The position numbers and the translations under genes are program-made. Below the pieces are notes generated by a model, which saw only the letters and a program-made list of their open reading frames with translations, was not told the origin of the DNA and searched no databases. From Oscillospiraceae bacterium (lineage in GTDB: Bacteria; Bacillota; Clostridia; Oscillospirales; Oscillospiraceae), in NCBI GenBank assembly GCA_910574635.1, contig CAJTCG010000022.1, forward strand, positions 1 through 56,006: a stretch of DNA of 56,006 nucleotides. Reading direction: 5' to 3'. Below, in pieces: positions 44,955-53,209 of this stretch. Positions within the stretch are counted from its first letter, which is position 1; every line of letters starts with the position of its first letter.

Positions 44955-46049
44955 ATGGAAAAGCGGCGTGAAAAGAAGAAGAAAAAGAGGCATCCCATCG
45001 TAGGCGTGACCCTTCTGTGCACGCTGCTGGCGTCCCTGTGCGCGGGAGCGCTGGCCTGGTTCCAGCTGAATCGGTATGAAGCGGGGCTGGTGGAGGTCTG
45101 CGCCGTACAGCAGGACAGCTATGTTCAGCTGGTGCTGGACCAAATCCGCATGCGGAGGGACCAAAAGAGCAGGGGGGAGATCGAGGATATCCTCGGCTCC
45201 ATGGACGCCTCTTCCAACAAATACTGGACGTTTTCCAGGGGACAGGACATGCTGTTTGTAAAGGATGTGCTGGAGACCAACAAGTACAAGGGATTTACGA
45301 CGGCGACCTACTATGTCTCGGACAGCGCCAAGAGTTTCTTGGAGGATATCCGCGTAGACCGCGTCAGTCATGCGGGTATTTTCATCGAGGATAGGGAATA
45401 TATAGCCTCCGGCGGGGCCTTTGAGTACCAGGGAGACGTGTACCGGCTGTGCCTTCTGACCAACCGGAGCGTGCTGCTGGACAACAACGTCTTCCTGGGG
45501 GCGAAGACGGAGCTTTGCGCCTTGGCGGCGGGCATGCTTTTGCTGTTCCTCCTTGTGCCGGTTCTGCTGGCGGGCAAGGTTCGGAGGCTTCAGCTGCGGG
45601 GAGACCGGCAGGATGAGGCCATCGAGATGCTGAACCAGAGCCTTGACAGAATGAATAAGTTCTTTTCCGAGCGGGATCTGCACGATACCCGGCGGAGCCT
45701 CTGGTCGAAGGAGGCGCTGCCTGCCTTCATTGCAAAGCTTCGCGCGCGGAAAGCGTATCCGCTGTCGCTGGCCCTGCTGCGCTGCTCCGGGGAGACTGCG
45801 GCCCGGGAGCTTTTGGCGCTGGCCAGCGTGGCATTGGACCGGACGGTGCTCCGCTTTACGCTGGACGGCAACGTGATCGGGCTGCTGTTTGTCCAGTGCG
45901 ATTTGGAGCGCGCGCTTGAAAGCGCCATGTCGCTATTGAGCGACGACGTGAGCCTGGAGGAATTTTTGCTGCTGTCCAGCGCGGCGGAGAGGCGGAAAAG
46001 CTCTGCGTCTGCCGGCGCTGTGAAGGGAGGGGATAGCTCATGGCGGTGA
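44955..46049 (+). CDS. two-helix membrane sensor with degenerate nucleotide-cyclase-like domain
   Basis: 364 aa. A basic N terminus (KRREKKKKKRHP), membrane helix about 15-37, an extracellular sensor-like domain (about 38-190, with DILGSMDASSNKYWTFSRGQ and a YVSDSAKSFLEDIRVDRVSH block), a second helix (about 195-213), then a cytosolic part. The latter has a linker coiled coil and a fold reminiscent of GGDEF domains (LPAFIAKLRARKAYPLSLAL, NVIGLLFVQCDLERALESAM) but without a GGDEF motif. I read it as a signalling or regulatory subunit of the exosortase operon; this is an inference. Confidence 0.6.
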   Translation: MEKRREKKKKKRHPIVGVTLLCTLLASLCAGALAWFQLNRYEAGLVEVCAVQQDSYVQLVLDQIRMRRDQKSRGEIEDILGSMDASSNKYWTFSRGQDMLFVKDVLETNKYKGFTTATYYVSDSAKSFLEDIRVDRVSHAGIFIEDREYIASGGAFEYQGDVYRLCLLTNRSVLLDNNVFLGAKTELCALAAGMLLLFLLVPVLLAGKVRRLQLRGDRQDEAIEMLNQSLDRMNKFFSERDLHDTRRSLWSKEALPAFIAKLRARKAYPLSLALLRCSGETAARELLALASVALDRTVLRFTLDGNVIGLLFVQCDLERALESAMSLLSDDVSLEEFLLLSSAAERRKSSASAGAVKGGDSSWR

Positions 46050-46525
46050 GGCTGTACCGGGAATACCGGCTGAAATTTTATCTGAACGCCAAACATTACA
46101 TCATTATCAACGGGCATAAGGGAGAGACCCACCCCCATACCTGGGAGTTCACCTTGAGCATCCGCTATGGGCGCAGTTCCTTCGTGGAATTCAGTACCTT
46201 TGAAAAGGGAATCTCCGATTATATGACCCGTTTCCAGAACCAGGTCATGAACGAGATACCGCCCTTTGACGCCATCCTGCCCACGCTGGAAAACCTGACG
46301 GAATACTTCGCCAATGAGTTCCACAGGATCATTTACGAGACCGGCGGCATCCTGATCCAGGTAGAGGCCAGCGAAACGCCCACCAGAAGCTACATTCTGC
46401 ACATCCCGGAAGAGGAGAACGCCCCTTCCTCCGGCGGGACGGCGCCAAAAAAAGACGCCCTGGAGGACGCCATTGACGCGGTGCTGAATACCATTCTGGG
46501 AGAAGGGGGAGGCTCCTCCACTTGA
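46040..46525 (+). CDS. 6-pyruvoyl-tetrahydropterin-synthase-like protein (XrtG-associated)
   Basis: 161 aa. The N-terminal half matches the PTPS/QueD fold: FYLNAKHYIIINGHKGETHP and HTWEF, in which H19, H31 and H33 are the zinc ligands. The catalytic cysteine of QueD (CGxxHGH context) is replaced by Lys27. A C-terminal tail (about 125-161) is low-complexity. It overlaps neighbours on both sides (10 nt and 4 nt). Such PTPS-related proteins accompany XrtG in other Firmicutes; the reaction is unknown and probably not queuosine synthesis. Confidence 0.8.
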   Translation: MAVRLYREYRLKFYLNAKHYIIINGHKGETHPHTWEFTLSIRYGRSSFVEFSTFEKGISDYMTRFQNQVMNEIPPFDAILPTLENLTEYFANEFHRIIYETGGILIQVEASETPTRSYILHIPEEENAPSSGGTAPKKDALEDAIDAVLNTILGEGGGSST

Positions 46526-49014
46526 AACAGATGAAACGGGGAAGCATTCTTCTTCTGCTGGCTCCGGTGTGCTATCTGGTGGTTTCCGTTTTCGTGGTGC
46601 TGTGGGTGTGCGGAAACGGCACATATCCCAGCGGGTCGGACACCATGTACCACGTCTACCGGGGAAGCTTTGTGTATCGGTCCGTTCTGGAAGGCTGCTG
46701 GTGGCCGTCTTACGACCCAATGTGGTATAACGGGGTGGAGCTGCTGCGCTACTGGGCGCCGCTGCCGGCCTATTTCATGGCCCTGTGCCAGGCGCTGGCC
46801 GGCGGCGAAGCGCTGAACGGCTACCTGATTTTTGTGGGCATGGTCTGCTTTTTGGGCGCGCTGCCCTGGCTGTATATCGGGTTTCAAACCGGCCGGCCCT
46901 GGCTGGGGGCGGCCGTGGGAGTCCTGTGGTTTTTTATGCCCAACAACCTGTGCGCCTTGTTCTTGGAGGGCAACCTTGCCCGGTCTTTGAGCATGGTGTT
47001 CCTGCCCCTGTTCTTTTACTTCTGCGGCTCCTACCTGGAGCGTCCCCGCCGGACCCATCTGCTGGGGACGGCGCTCAGCTTTGCGCTGATTACGCTGTGC
47101 CATCTTGGATACGGCGGCATGGTGGCCCTGGGCACGCTGCTCTATTTCCTGCTTCACCGGATCATTATCAGGCGCAGGGGCGTTGTCCTGCCGCTGATTG
47201 GAGCCATGGGAGCGGGTTTTCTGCTTTTGGGCGTGTGGGTGTGCCCGTCCCTGGTGGGGGGCATGACCTCAATGGAAAACTCCGAGGTCATGGAGGGGTT
47301 CTTTCAGAGCCTTTGGATCTCCCTGAACCCTCTGGAACGCTATGCCAGCGACAATGGGAATTTCTATTTCGGATTGGCGGCGTTTCTGCTGGCGGCGCTG
47401 GGAGTCCTGCTGAGCCGCAGGGAGGACATGCCCGCCTTCTGGACGGCGCTGCTCATCTGCCTGGCCACGTCTTCTTCCATGTATCCGGTGCTGAAGATCC
47501 TTCCGGGCAGCCGGTATCTGTGGATGCTGCGCTTTATCTCCATCGCCCTTTGCCTGATTCTGTACGGCTTTTTGCGCTGGAACACCCTGCGCCGCCCGCT
47601 GGCCTTTCTGCTTTTGCTGCTCCTTTGCCTGGATGTGGTTCCCTCTCTGGGGCTGGTAAGGGGGGTTCAAAGCGGGGAACTGGTGGAAGAACGCCTGAAC
47701 AAGGCCCAGGAGGAGACGCTGATTGCCGCCGCCCAGGAGATTACGGAACAGCGCATGGCGCTGATGGACCTGAGCAGGCTTTCGGCCACCGGCGCGTGGC
47801 TGGTTTCCGCCTGGAACAACCCCGTGCCGGCCACCTTTGGCGCGGGCTGGGAAGCCTCCGCCACCGCGTCCAACATTGTTCAGCTGAACCGCGCCCTGGA
47901 AAACGGGCAGTATTGCTATCTGTTTGACCGCTGTAAGGAGCTTGGAAACGACACGGTGCTGGTCCGGCTTTCCTCCATGTGGCAGGAGGAGGACGGAGAG
48001 GCCTGGCTGGACAGGGCCGCCGCCGCGGTGGGATACCGGCTGGCAGACTTCAACGGCGGTTACCGGCTGTACCACCTGGATGTCTCGGGAAACTGGGGAA
48101 CGGTGACGGATTACCGGTACTTGGGCATTGGAGCGGGGGCTGCCGCCACCGCACTGGGCTTTCCCGCTATGGAAGAGGCGGAGTCCGCCAATCTGAACGA
48201 CTATACGTTTGAGGAGCTGTCCCGCTATTCCATGATCCTGCTTTCCAGCTTCACCTATGACGACCGGCAGACCGCCGAGGATCTGGTTCTGCGGCTGAGC
48301 AAATCCGGAGTCAGGGTGGTCATCGCCGCGGACGGCATTCCAGAGGACCGGAAGACCCATAACCAAAGCTTCCTGGGCGTGGTGTGCAACCCTATTTCGT
48401 TCTCCAACGGATACCCGGAGCTGGATACCGTGGACGGCCTTTTAAATACGGACCTCTTCCCGCCCGGGCACACCGACTGGGACTGCGTGTATCTGGAAGG
48501 GCTGGACCAGTGCTGGGGAACCGTTCTGGATGATGGACTGGAGCTTGATTTTTACGGCACCGTAAAAAACGACAATCTGATTGTGGTCGGCCTGAACCTC
48601 ACCTATTTTTTCAGCCTGACGAAAGATCCCGTGGTAGAGCGGCTGCTGAGTCATGCCATGGAGCTGCCTCCCGACCTGCTGCCCCAGAGGGAGATCGTTC
48701 CTCTAAAGGTGGAAATCGCGGGGCGGCGGATTACCGTGGACTCTCCCCGGCCTGGGGTCAGCACGACCCTGGCCTATCACGAGAACTTTGAAAGCGGCCG
48801 GGCGGTTTCTTCCCGCAATCACCTGACGGTGGTGGGGGAGGGCGTGACGACGATTACGCTTCGCTACCCATATCTGAAGGAGGGCGCGGCGGTCAGCGCG
48901 GCGGGGGCGCTGCTGCTGGTGCTCCTGCTGTGGCGGAAAAGAGGAGATGACGCATGGAAAACAGAAGAGAAAACGGAGCCGGAACAGACGGACCGGCCCG
49001 GCTCGGCGTCCTGA
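46522..49014 (+). CDS. large PTPS-related-domain membrane protein, probable GT-C-like enzyme
   Basis: 830 aa, TTG start at 46522 overlapping the previous stop; ATG 46531 is an alternative. About a dozen membrane helices occupy residues 8-390. The loop after helix 1 has YPSGSDTMYHVYRGSFVYRS and WWPSYDPMWYNGVELLRYWA, an Asp/His-bearing pattern like lipid-linked-sugar GT-C enzymes and the '6-pyruvoyl-tetrahydropterin synthase related domain; membrane protein' family. Residues about 400-800 form a large extracellular domain, with a final helix near 800-815. I infer transfer of a polyprenyl-phosphate-linked sugar outside the cell. Confidence 0.75.
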   Translation: MKQMKRGSILLLLAPVCYLVVSVFVVLWVCGNGTYPSGSDTMYHVYRGSFVYRSVLEGCWWPSYDPMWYNGVELLRYWAPLPAYFMALCQALAGGEALNGYLIFVGMVCFLGALPWLYIGFQTGRPWLGAAVGVLWFFMPNNLCALFLEGNLARSLSMVFLPLFFYFCGSYLERPRRTHLLGTALSFALITLCHLGYGGMVALGTLLYFLLHRIIIRRRGVVLPLIGAMGAGFLLLGVWVCPSLVGGMTSMENSEVMEGFFQSLWISLNPLERYASDNGNFYFGLAAFLLAALGVLLSRREDMPAFWTALLICLATSSSMYPVLKILPGSRYLWMLRFISIALCLILYGFLRWNTLRRPLAFLLLLLLCLDVVPSLGLVRGVQSGELVEERLNKAQEETLIAAAQEITEQRMALMDLSRLSATGAWLVSAWNNPVPATFGAGWEASATASNIVQLNRALENGQYCYLFDRCKELGNDTVLVRLSSMWQEEDGEAWLDRAAAAVGYRLADFNGGYRLYHLDVSGNWGTVTDYRYLGIGAGAAATALGFPAMEEAESANLNDYTFEELSRYSMILLSSFTYDDRQTAEDLVLRLSKSGVRVVIAADGIPEDRKTHNQSFLGVVCNPISFSNGYPELDTVDGLLNTDLFPPGHTDWDCVYLEGLDQCWGTVLDDGLELDFYGTVKNDNLIVVGLNLTYFFSLTKDPVVERLLSHAMELPPDLLPQREIVPLKVEIAGRRITVDSPRPGVSTTLAYHENFESGRAVSSRNHLTVVGEGVTTITLRYPYLKEGAAVSAAGALLLVLLLWRKRGDDAWKTEEKTEPEQTDRPGSAS

Positions 49015-50054
49015 TTCCCGCCTATGAGCCGGGCCGGGGACTCAGCGGCCTGGTGCGGCGGCTGAGTGAAGCGGGCCTTCCTGTGGTGGTGGTGAACGAT
49101 GGCAGCTCTGCCGCGGCGGAGCCGGTCTTTCAAGAGCTGGGGGCCGCGGTGGTGCTGCGCCATAAGAAAAACCGCGGCAAGGGGCGGGCCTTGAAGACCG
49201 GAATCGCCTATATGGCGGCGCAGGGTTTTGAGGGCGTCGTCACGGCGGACGCGGACGGACAGCACAGTCCGGAGGATATCCTCCGGGTGGCGGAGGCGTT
49301 ATCCGCCTCCGCCACTCAATTGGTTCTGGGGACCAGGGACGTGTCCCGGATGCCGCCCCGATCCAAAACGGGCAACGGACTGACAAGAGTGCTGTTCCGT
49401 CTGCTGTATGGTGTCCGGCTGCGGGACACCCAGACCGGCCTGCGGGGCATTCCGCTGACAGAGCGGAGCCTGCCCGGCCTGCTGGAGCTGCCCGGCGAGG
49501 GCTATGAGTATGAGATGGAGATGCTGGCTCAGTCGGCGGCGCTGTTTCCGGCGGGCGTTGAGGAGGTGGAAATCCAGACCATCTATTCGGAGGATTCCGA
49601 CGCTGTGTCTCACTTCCGCCCGCTTCGGGACGGTATGCGGATATACGCCGTCCTGTTCCGGCGGTTTCCCAGGTTTCTGCTCTCCTCGCTGCTGGCGTTC
49701 CTGGTGGACTACCTGGCGTTTAATCTGCTGTACTACCTGGTTTTGGGCCGGAGCGTTCCGGCGGCGGTGCTGGCCCGCGTCATTTCCGGGACGATGAATT
49801 ACAACGTCAACCGCCATATGGTGTTTGGCGGCGCTTATCACCTGGGCGGCTATTTGAAGATTCTGCTCCCGATTCTGCTGGCGGATTGCGGGCTGATATA
49901 CCTTTTGGTGGACTGCCTGGGGCTTCCCGCCTTCTTGATAAAACCGCTGGTGGACGGGGGGCTGTATGCCGTCAGCTTCGTGTCCCAGAATCGGATGGCC
50001 CAAGGGGAAAGACGGCGGCCGGACGTGCTCAGCGGGCGTCCGCGGCAGTGTTAG
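48954..50054 (+). CDS. polyprenyl-phosphate sugar transferase: GT2 domain plus GtrA-like membrane domain
   Basis: 366 aa. GT2 domain (about 15-220): LGVLIPAYEPGRGLSGLV, VVVNDGSSAA, ADADGQHSPEDILRVAEAL, DTQTGLRGIP, as in dolichyl-phosphate-mannose-type synthases. A GtrA-like four-helix domain follows (LLSSLLAFLVDYLAFNLLYY, ISGTMNYNVNRHMVF, FLIKPLVDG). It would make and perhaps flip an undecaprenyl-phosphate-sugar for the GT-C-like enzyme upstream, whose 3' end it overlaps by 61 nt. The start has gaggagatgacgc. Its last 26 nt overlap the convergent GH1 gene. Confidence 0.88.
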   Translation: MENRRENGAGTDGPARLGVLIPAYEPGRGLSGLVRRLSEAGLPVVVVNDGSSAAAEPVFQELGAAVVLRHKKNRGKGRALKTGIAYMAAQGFEGVVTADADGQHSPEDILRVAEALSASATQLVLGTRDVSRMPPRSKTGNGLTRVLFRLLYGVRLRDTQTGLRGIPLTERSLPGLLELPGEGYEYEMEMLAQSAALFPAGVEEVEIQTIYSEDSDAVSHFRPLRDGMRIYAVLFRRFPRFLLSSLLAFLVDYLAFNLLYYLVLGRSVPAAVLARVISGTMNYNVNRHMVFGGAYHLGGYLKILLPILLADCGLIYLLVDCLGLPAFLIKPLVDGGLYAVSFVSQNRMAQGERRRPDVLSGRPRQC

Positions 50055-51360
50055 CGTACCAGTAGGCGCTGTCCTTCAGGATGCGCCGCTGGCTGGGGTA
50101 GTCCACATACACCAGCCCGAACCGCTGGCCATAGCCGCTGTGCCACTCGAAATTGTCCGTCAAAGACCAGTGGAAGAAGCCCCGGATGTCGGCCCGCTCC
50201 GCGCCCCGCCGGAGGGCGTCCAGGTATCGGGACAGGAAATCGATCCGGTCCGGATCGTGGACTTTGCCGTCCAGGAAAATATGTTCGCTGCAGCTCAGGC
50301 CGCATTCCGTGACGTACAGGGGCAGGCCGTATCGCTGATAGAGATCCGCGTAGCCGTATTCCATAATCTCCGGCGTGATGGGCCAGTTCAGCGCCGTCCT
50401 GGGAAAGCCGGGACAGCGGGGGAGGTATATGGGCTCTCCGTCCGGCCCGGCGGCGATTTCATGCCCATTATAGGAGTTGACGCCGATCATGTCGGGCACG
50501 GCGTGCATGATTTCCCACTCCTCCGGCGTTATGGCTTCCATCAGCGCGGCGAGGCGGGGGCCCTCCGGCTCCACCCGGCCGAAACACGCCGCGTCCAGCC
50601 CGCAGGGATGGGTAAACATCCAGTCCTCGTCCGGCATGGCGAAAGCCGCCTTTGTGGACGCCGCCCGATCCTCCGGGGCGTGGGGCCAGCAGAGCCGCCC
50701 GGTAGAGGCCAGGCCCACCTGGGCGGCGGGATCGGCCCCGCGGACGGCCCTGGCCGCCAGGCCGTGGGCCATCATCAGGTGTTTCCAGCAGCAGGCCAGC
50801 CGGGGAAGATCGTACTGCTTTCCCGGTGCGTGCAGTCCCTGGGCATAGCCCAGGCTTAAGACAATCTGCGGCTCATTAAGCGTGAAATAATGGCTGACGC
50901 GGCCGCGGAAGTGGGCCGCCATCATCCCGGCGAAGCGCCCAAAGGACGTGGCCGTCTCCGGAAGGAGCCAGCCGCCCCGGTCCTCCGCCGCTTGAGGCAG
51001 CTCCCAGTGGTAAAGCGTCACCCAGGGAGTGATTCCCCGGGCGAGGCAGGCGTCCACCACCCGGTCGTAGTACGCCAGGCCGCCGGCGTTCCAATTCCCG
51101 TCGCCCAAAGGGTCCACCCTGGCCCAGCTGGTGGAGAAGCGGTAGTGCCGGATGCCCAGCTGGACCAGGATGTCCAGGTCCTCTTCGAAGCGGTGGTAGG
51201 CGTCGCAGGCGATGGACCCGTCGCCCGCGTCCGCAATGGCTCCCGGACGGCGGCAGAAGGCGTCCCAAATACACTCCCCGCCGCCGTCCAGCCGGGAGTG
51301 TCCTTCCGTCTGATAGGCGCTGGAAGCGGCGCCCCAAACAAAATCCCTTCGAAATCCCAT
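50029..51360 (-). CDS. GH1 family beta-glucosidase / 6-phospho-beta-glucosidase
   Basis: 443 aa, no signal peptide, so cytoplasmic. GH1 motifs: DFVWGAASSAYQTEG at the N terminus, YRFSTSWARVDPLGDGNWN, acid/base Glu in HYFTLNEPQIVLS, nucleophile Glu in LPLYVTECGLS, and FHWSLTDNFEWHSGYGQRFG. The absence of the typical phosphate-binding motif suggests a non-phosphorylated substrate, but this was not verified. It starts 4 bp after the GH94 fragment stop on the same strand, so the two once formed a beta-glucan-use operon. Its 3' end overlaps the convergent GT2 gene by 26 nt. Confidence 0.93.
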   Translation of the reverse strand: MGFRRDFVWGAASSAYQTEGHSRLDGGGECIWDAFCRRPGAIADAGDGSIACDAYHRFEEDLDILVQLGIRHYRFSTSWARVDPLGDGNWNAGGLAYYDRVVDACLARGITPWVTLYHWELPQAAEDRGGWLLPETATSFGRFAGMMAAHFRGRVSHYFTLNEPQIVLSLGYAQGLHAPGKQYDLPRLACCWKHLMMAHGLAARAVRGADPAAQVGLASTGRLCWPHAPEDRAASTKAAFAMPDEDWMFTHPCGLDAACFGRVEPEGPRLAALMEAITPEEWEIMHAVPDMIGVNSYNGHEIAAGPDGEPIYLPRCPGFPRTALNWPITPEIMEYGYADLYQRYGLPLYVTECGLSCSEHIFLDGKVHDPDRIDFLSRYLDALRRGAERADIRGFFHWSLTDNFEWHSGYGQRFGLVYVDYPSQRRILKDSAYWYANTAADAR

Positions 51361-51364
51361 GGCG

Positions 51365-52141
51365 TTACCCCATAATGACTCGGACGGATACGGTTTTTCC
51401 CGCTTCGGCGGGAGGGATTACGGTTCCCTCCAGCCGTGCGCCGTCCGCATAGAGTTCTTTCACGCCGTGCTGCACGCCCTTCGGGTTTTCCACCTCGATC
51501 TGGTAGACCGCGCCTCGGAAGCGGCGGCTGACGGTGAATCCGGGCCAGCCGGAGGGAATGCACGGGTCGATCCACAGACCCTCCAGCTCCGGATGGATAC
51601 CCAGAATGGCCTGGGAGATTGCGGTAAAGCTCCAGGCGGACGCGCCTGTGAGCCAGCTGTTCTTGGCCTCGCCGAAGACGGCCGCGTCCTTTCCCGCCAC
51701 CATTTGGCTGTAAACATAGGGCTCCGTACGGTGGATTTCACTGACATTTTCCAGATAGGCCGGACAGAGCTTTCGGTAGGTCTCAAAGGCCCGGTCCCCG
51801 TGGCCGAGCCGGGTCTCCGCCCAGGTAATCCAGGGATTGTTGTGGGAGAAAATGCCCGCGTTTTCCTTATAGCCCGGCGGATAGCTGCTGATTTCTCCCA
51901 GCTCCAGCCGGTAGCCGGTATAGGGAGGCTGGTGAAGCACGATTCCAAATTGGGTATCCAGCCGCTCTTCCACACTCTTCAAGGCCCTGGCCGCCTGCCC
52001 GGTTTCTATTCCGATGCCCGCCATGACGCACATGCCCTGCGGCTCAATATAAATCTGGCCTTCCTCGCATTCCCGGCTGCCTACCGGAGCGCCGAAGGCG
52101 TTATAGGCCCGGAGAAACCAAGCGCCGTCCCAGCCGGAGGT
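51365..52141 (-). pseudogene. GH94 glycoside phosphorylase, C-terminal fragment
   Basis: About 258 codons of coherent GH94 sequence, ending at TAA 51365: [76 protein letters not shown] and [22 protein letters not shown]94 enzymes (cellobiose or cyclic-glucan phosphorylases) are about 800 aa or more, so the N-terminal two thirds are missing. Upstream of 52141 the minus strand continues open to 53305 but only as antisense of a solute-binding gene. The family's catalytic Asp would lie in the lost part, so the fragment should be inactive. Confidence 0.8.
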
Positions 52142-53101
52142 GAGGACGGTTTTTTCGGCGTCACCGACTTCTCCAACGCCTATCCCTATACGGTCCAGGC
52201 GGCTTCCGACGCCAGCGGCGTGGTGAAGGGCGTGTCCTTCCAGTGCTGCCCCGCCGCTATGATTTACCGCCGCTCCATTGCCAAGGACGTGCTGGGCACC
52301 GACGATCCCGCCCAGGTCCAGGCCGCCGTCTCCGATTGGGACAAGTTCAACGCCGTGGCCGAACAGGCCGCCGCCAAGGGTTACCTCATGACCGCCTCGG
52401 AGGCCGCTACCTACCGGGTGTTTTCCAACAATGTCTCCGCTCCCTGGGTAGACGGGAACAACAACCTCCAGATCGATGAAAATATCCAAACGTGGATGAA
52501 ACAGGCCAAAGACTTCTCCGATAAGGGCTACACCCAGGACTGTGACATTTGGTCCGACGAGTGCACCGCCCAGATGTTCGCCTCCGGCAAGGCCATGTGC
52601 TACTTCGGCCCAGCGTGGTACTTCAACTTCTCCATGGGCAACGCGCAGGACGCGGAAAAGGGCTGTTCCGGCGACTGGGCCATCTGCCAGGGTCCTCAGG
52701 CCCACTTCTGGGGCGGCACCTGGCTGCTGGCCGCCGCCGGTTCCGACAACCCCACCATGCTGGCGGACGTCATGAACACCTTCATCAACGACGAGGAAGT
52801 CTGCTCCCTGCTGGTGGAAAAGGAAGCCCAGTTCTCCAACAACAAGGCTGTCAACGCCAAATTCGCCGAGGACCCCAACTTCGGAAACGATTTCCTGGGC
52901 GGGCAGAACGACACGGCCATGTTTGTCGAAATGGCCGGAAACATCAAATTTGAGAACCAGACCATCTATGATCAGCTCCTCAATGAAGGCCTTCAGTCCA
53001 ACTGGCGGGAGTACTGCAAGGGCACCGTTTCCGAAGAAGAGGCCATGAGCAACTTCTACAAATATGTCAATGAGAAGTATCCCAGCATCGTTACCCCGTA
53101 A
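52142..53101 (+). pseudogene. ABC transporter sugar-binding protein, N-terminally truncated
   Basis: About 319 codons of family 1 solute-binding protein: [58 protein letters not shown], then [14 protein letters not shown] and a normal C terminus. The first ~120-150 residues, including the lipoprotein signal peptide, are absent; the frame upstream merely reads through the antisense GH94 fragment. Without a signal it could not serve the permeases downstream. A stem-loop (53134-53170) and the permease gene follow in the usual order for such operons. Confidence 0.8.
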
Positions 53102-53133
53102 AATGGGATAAGAACCCCTTAACGGGGCAAATC

Positions 53134-53170
53134 GCCGGCCGGGGCAGGGGAAAGCCCTTCCCCGGCCGGC
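53134..53170 (+). terminator. intercistronic stem-loop
   Basis: Arms gccggccgggg (53134-53144) and ccccggccggc (53160-53170), no T run. Placed between the binding-protein and permease genes, it is more likely an mRNA-stabilising or partial-termination hairpin that raises binding-protein expression. Confidence 0.5.
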
Positions 53171-53209
53171 CATATCCCCGCTGATTTTCAATAGAAGGAG
53201 GAATCCGCC

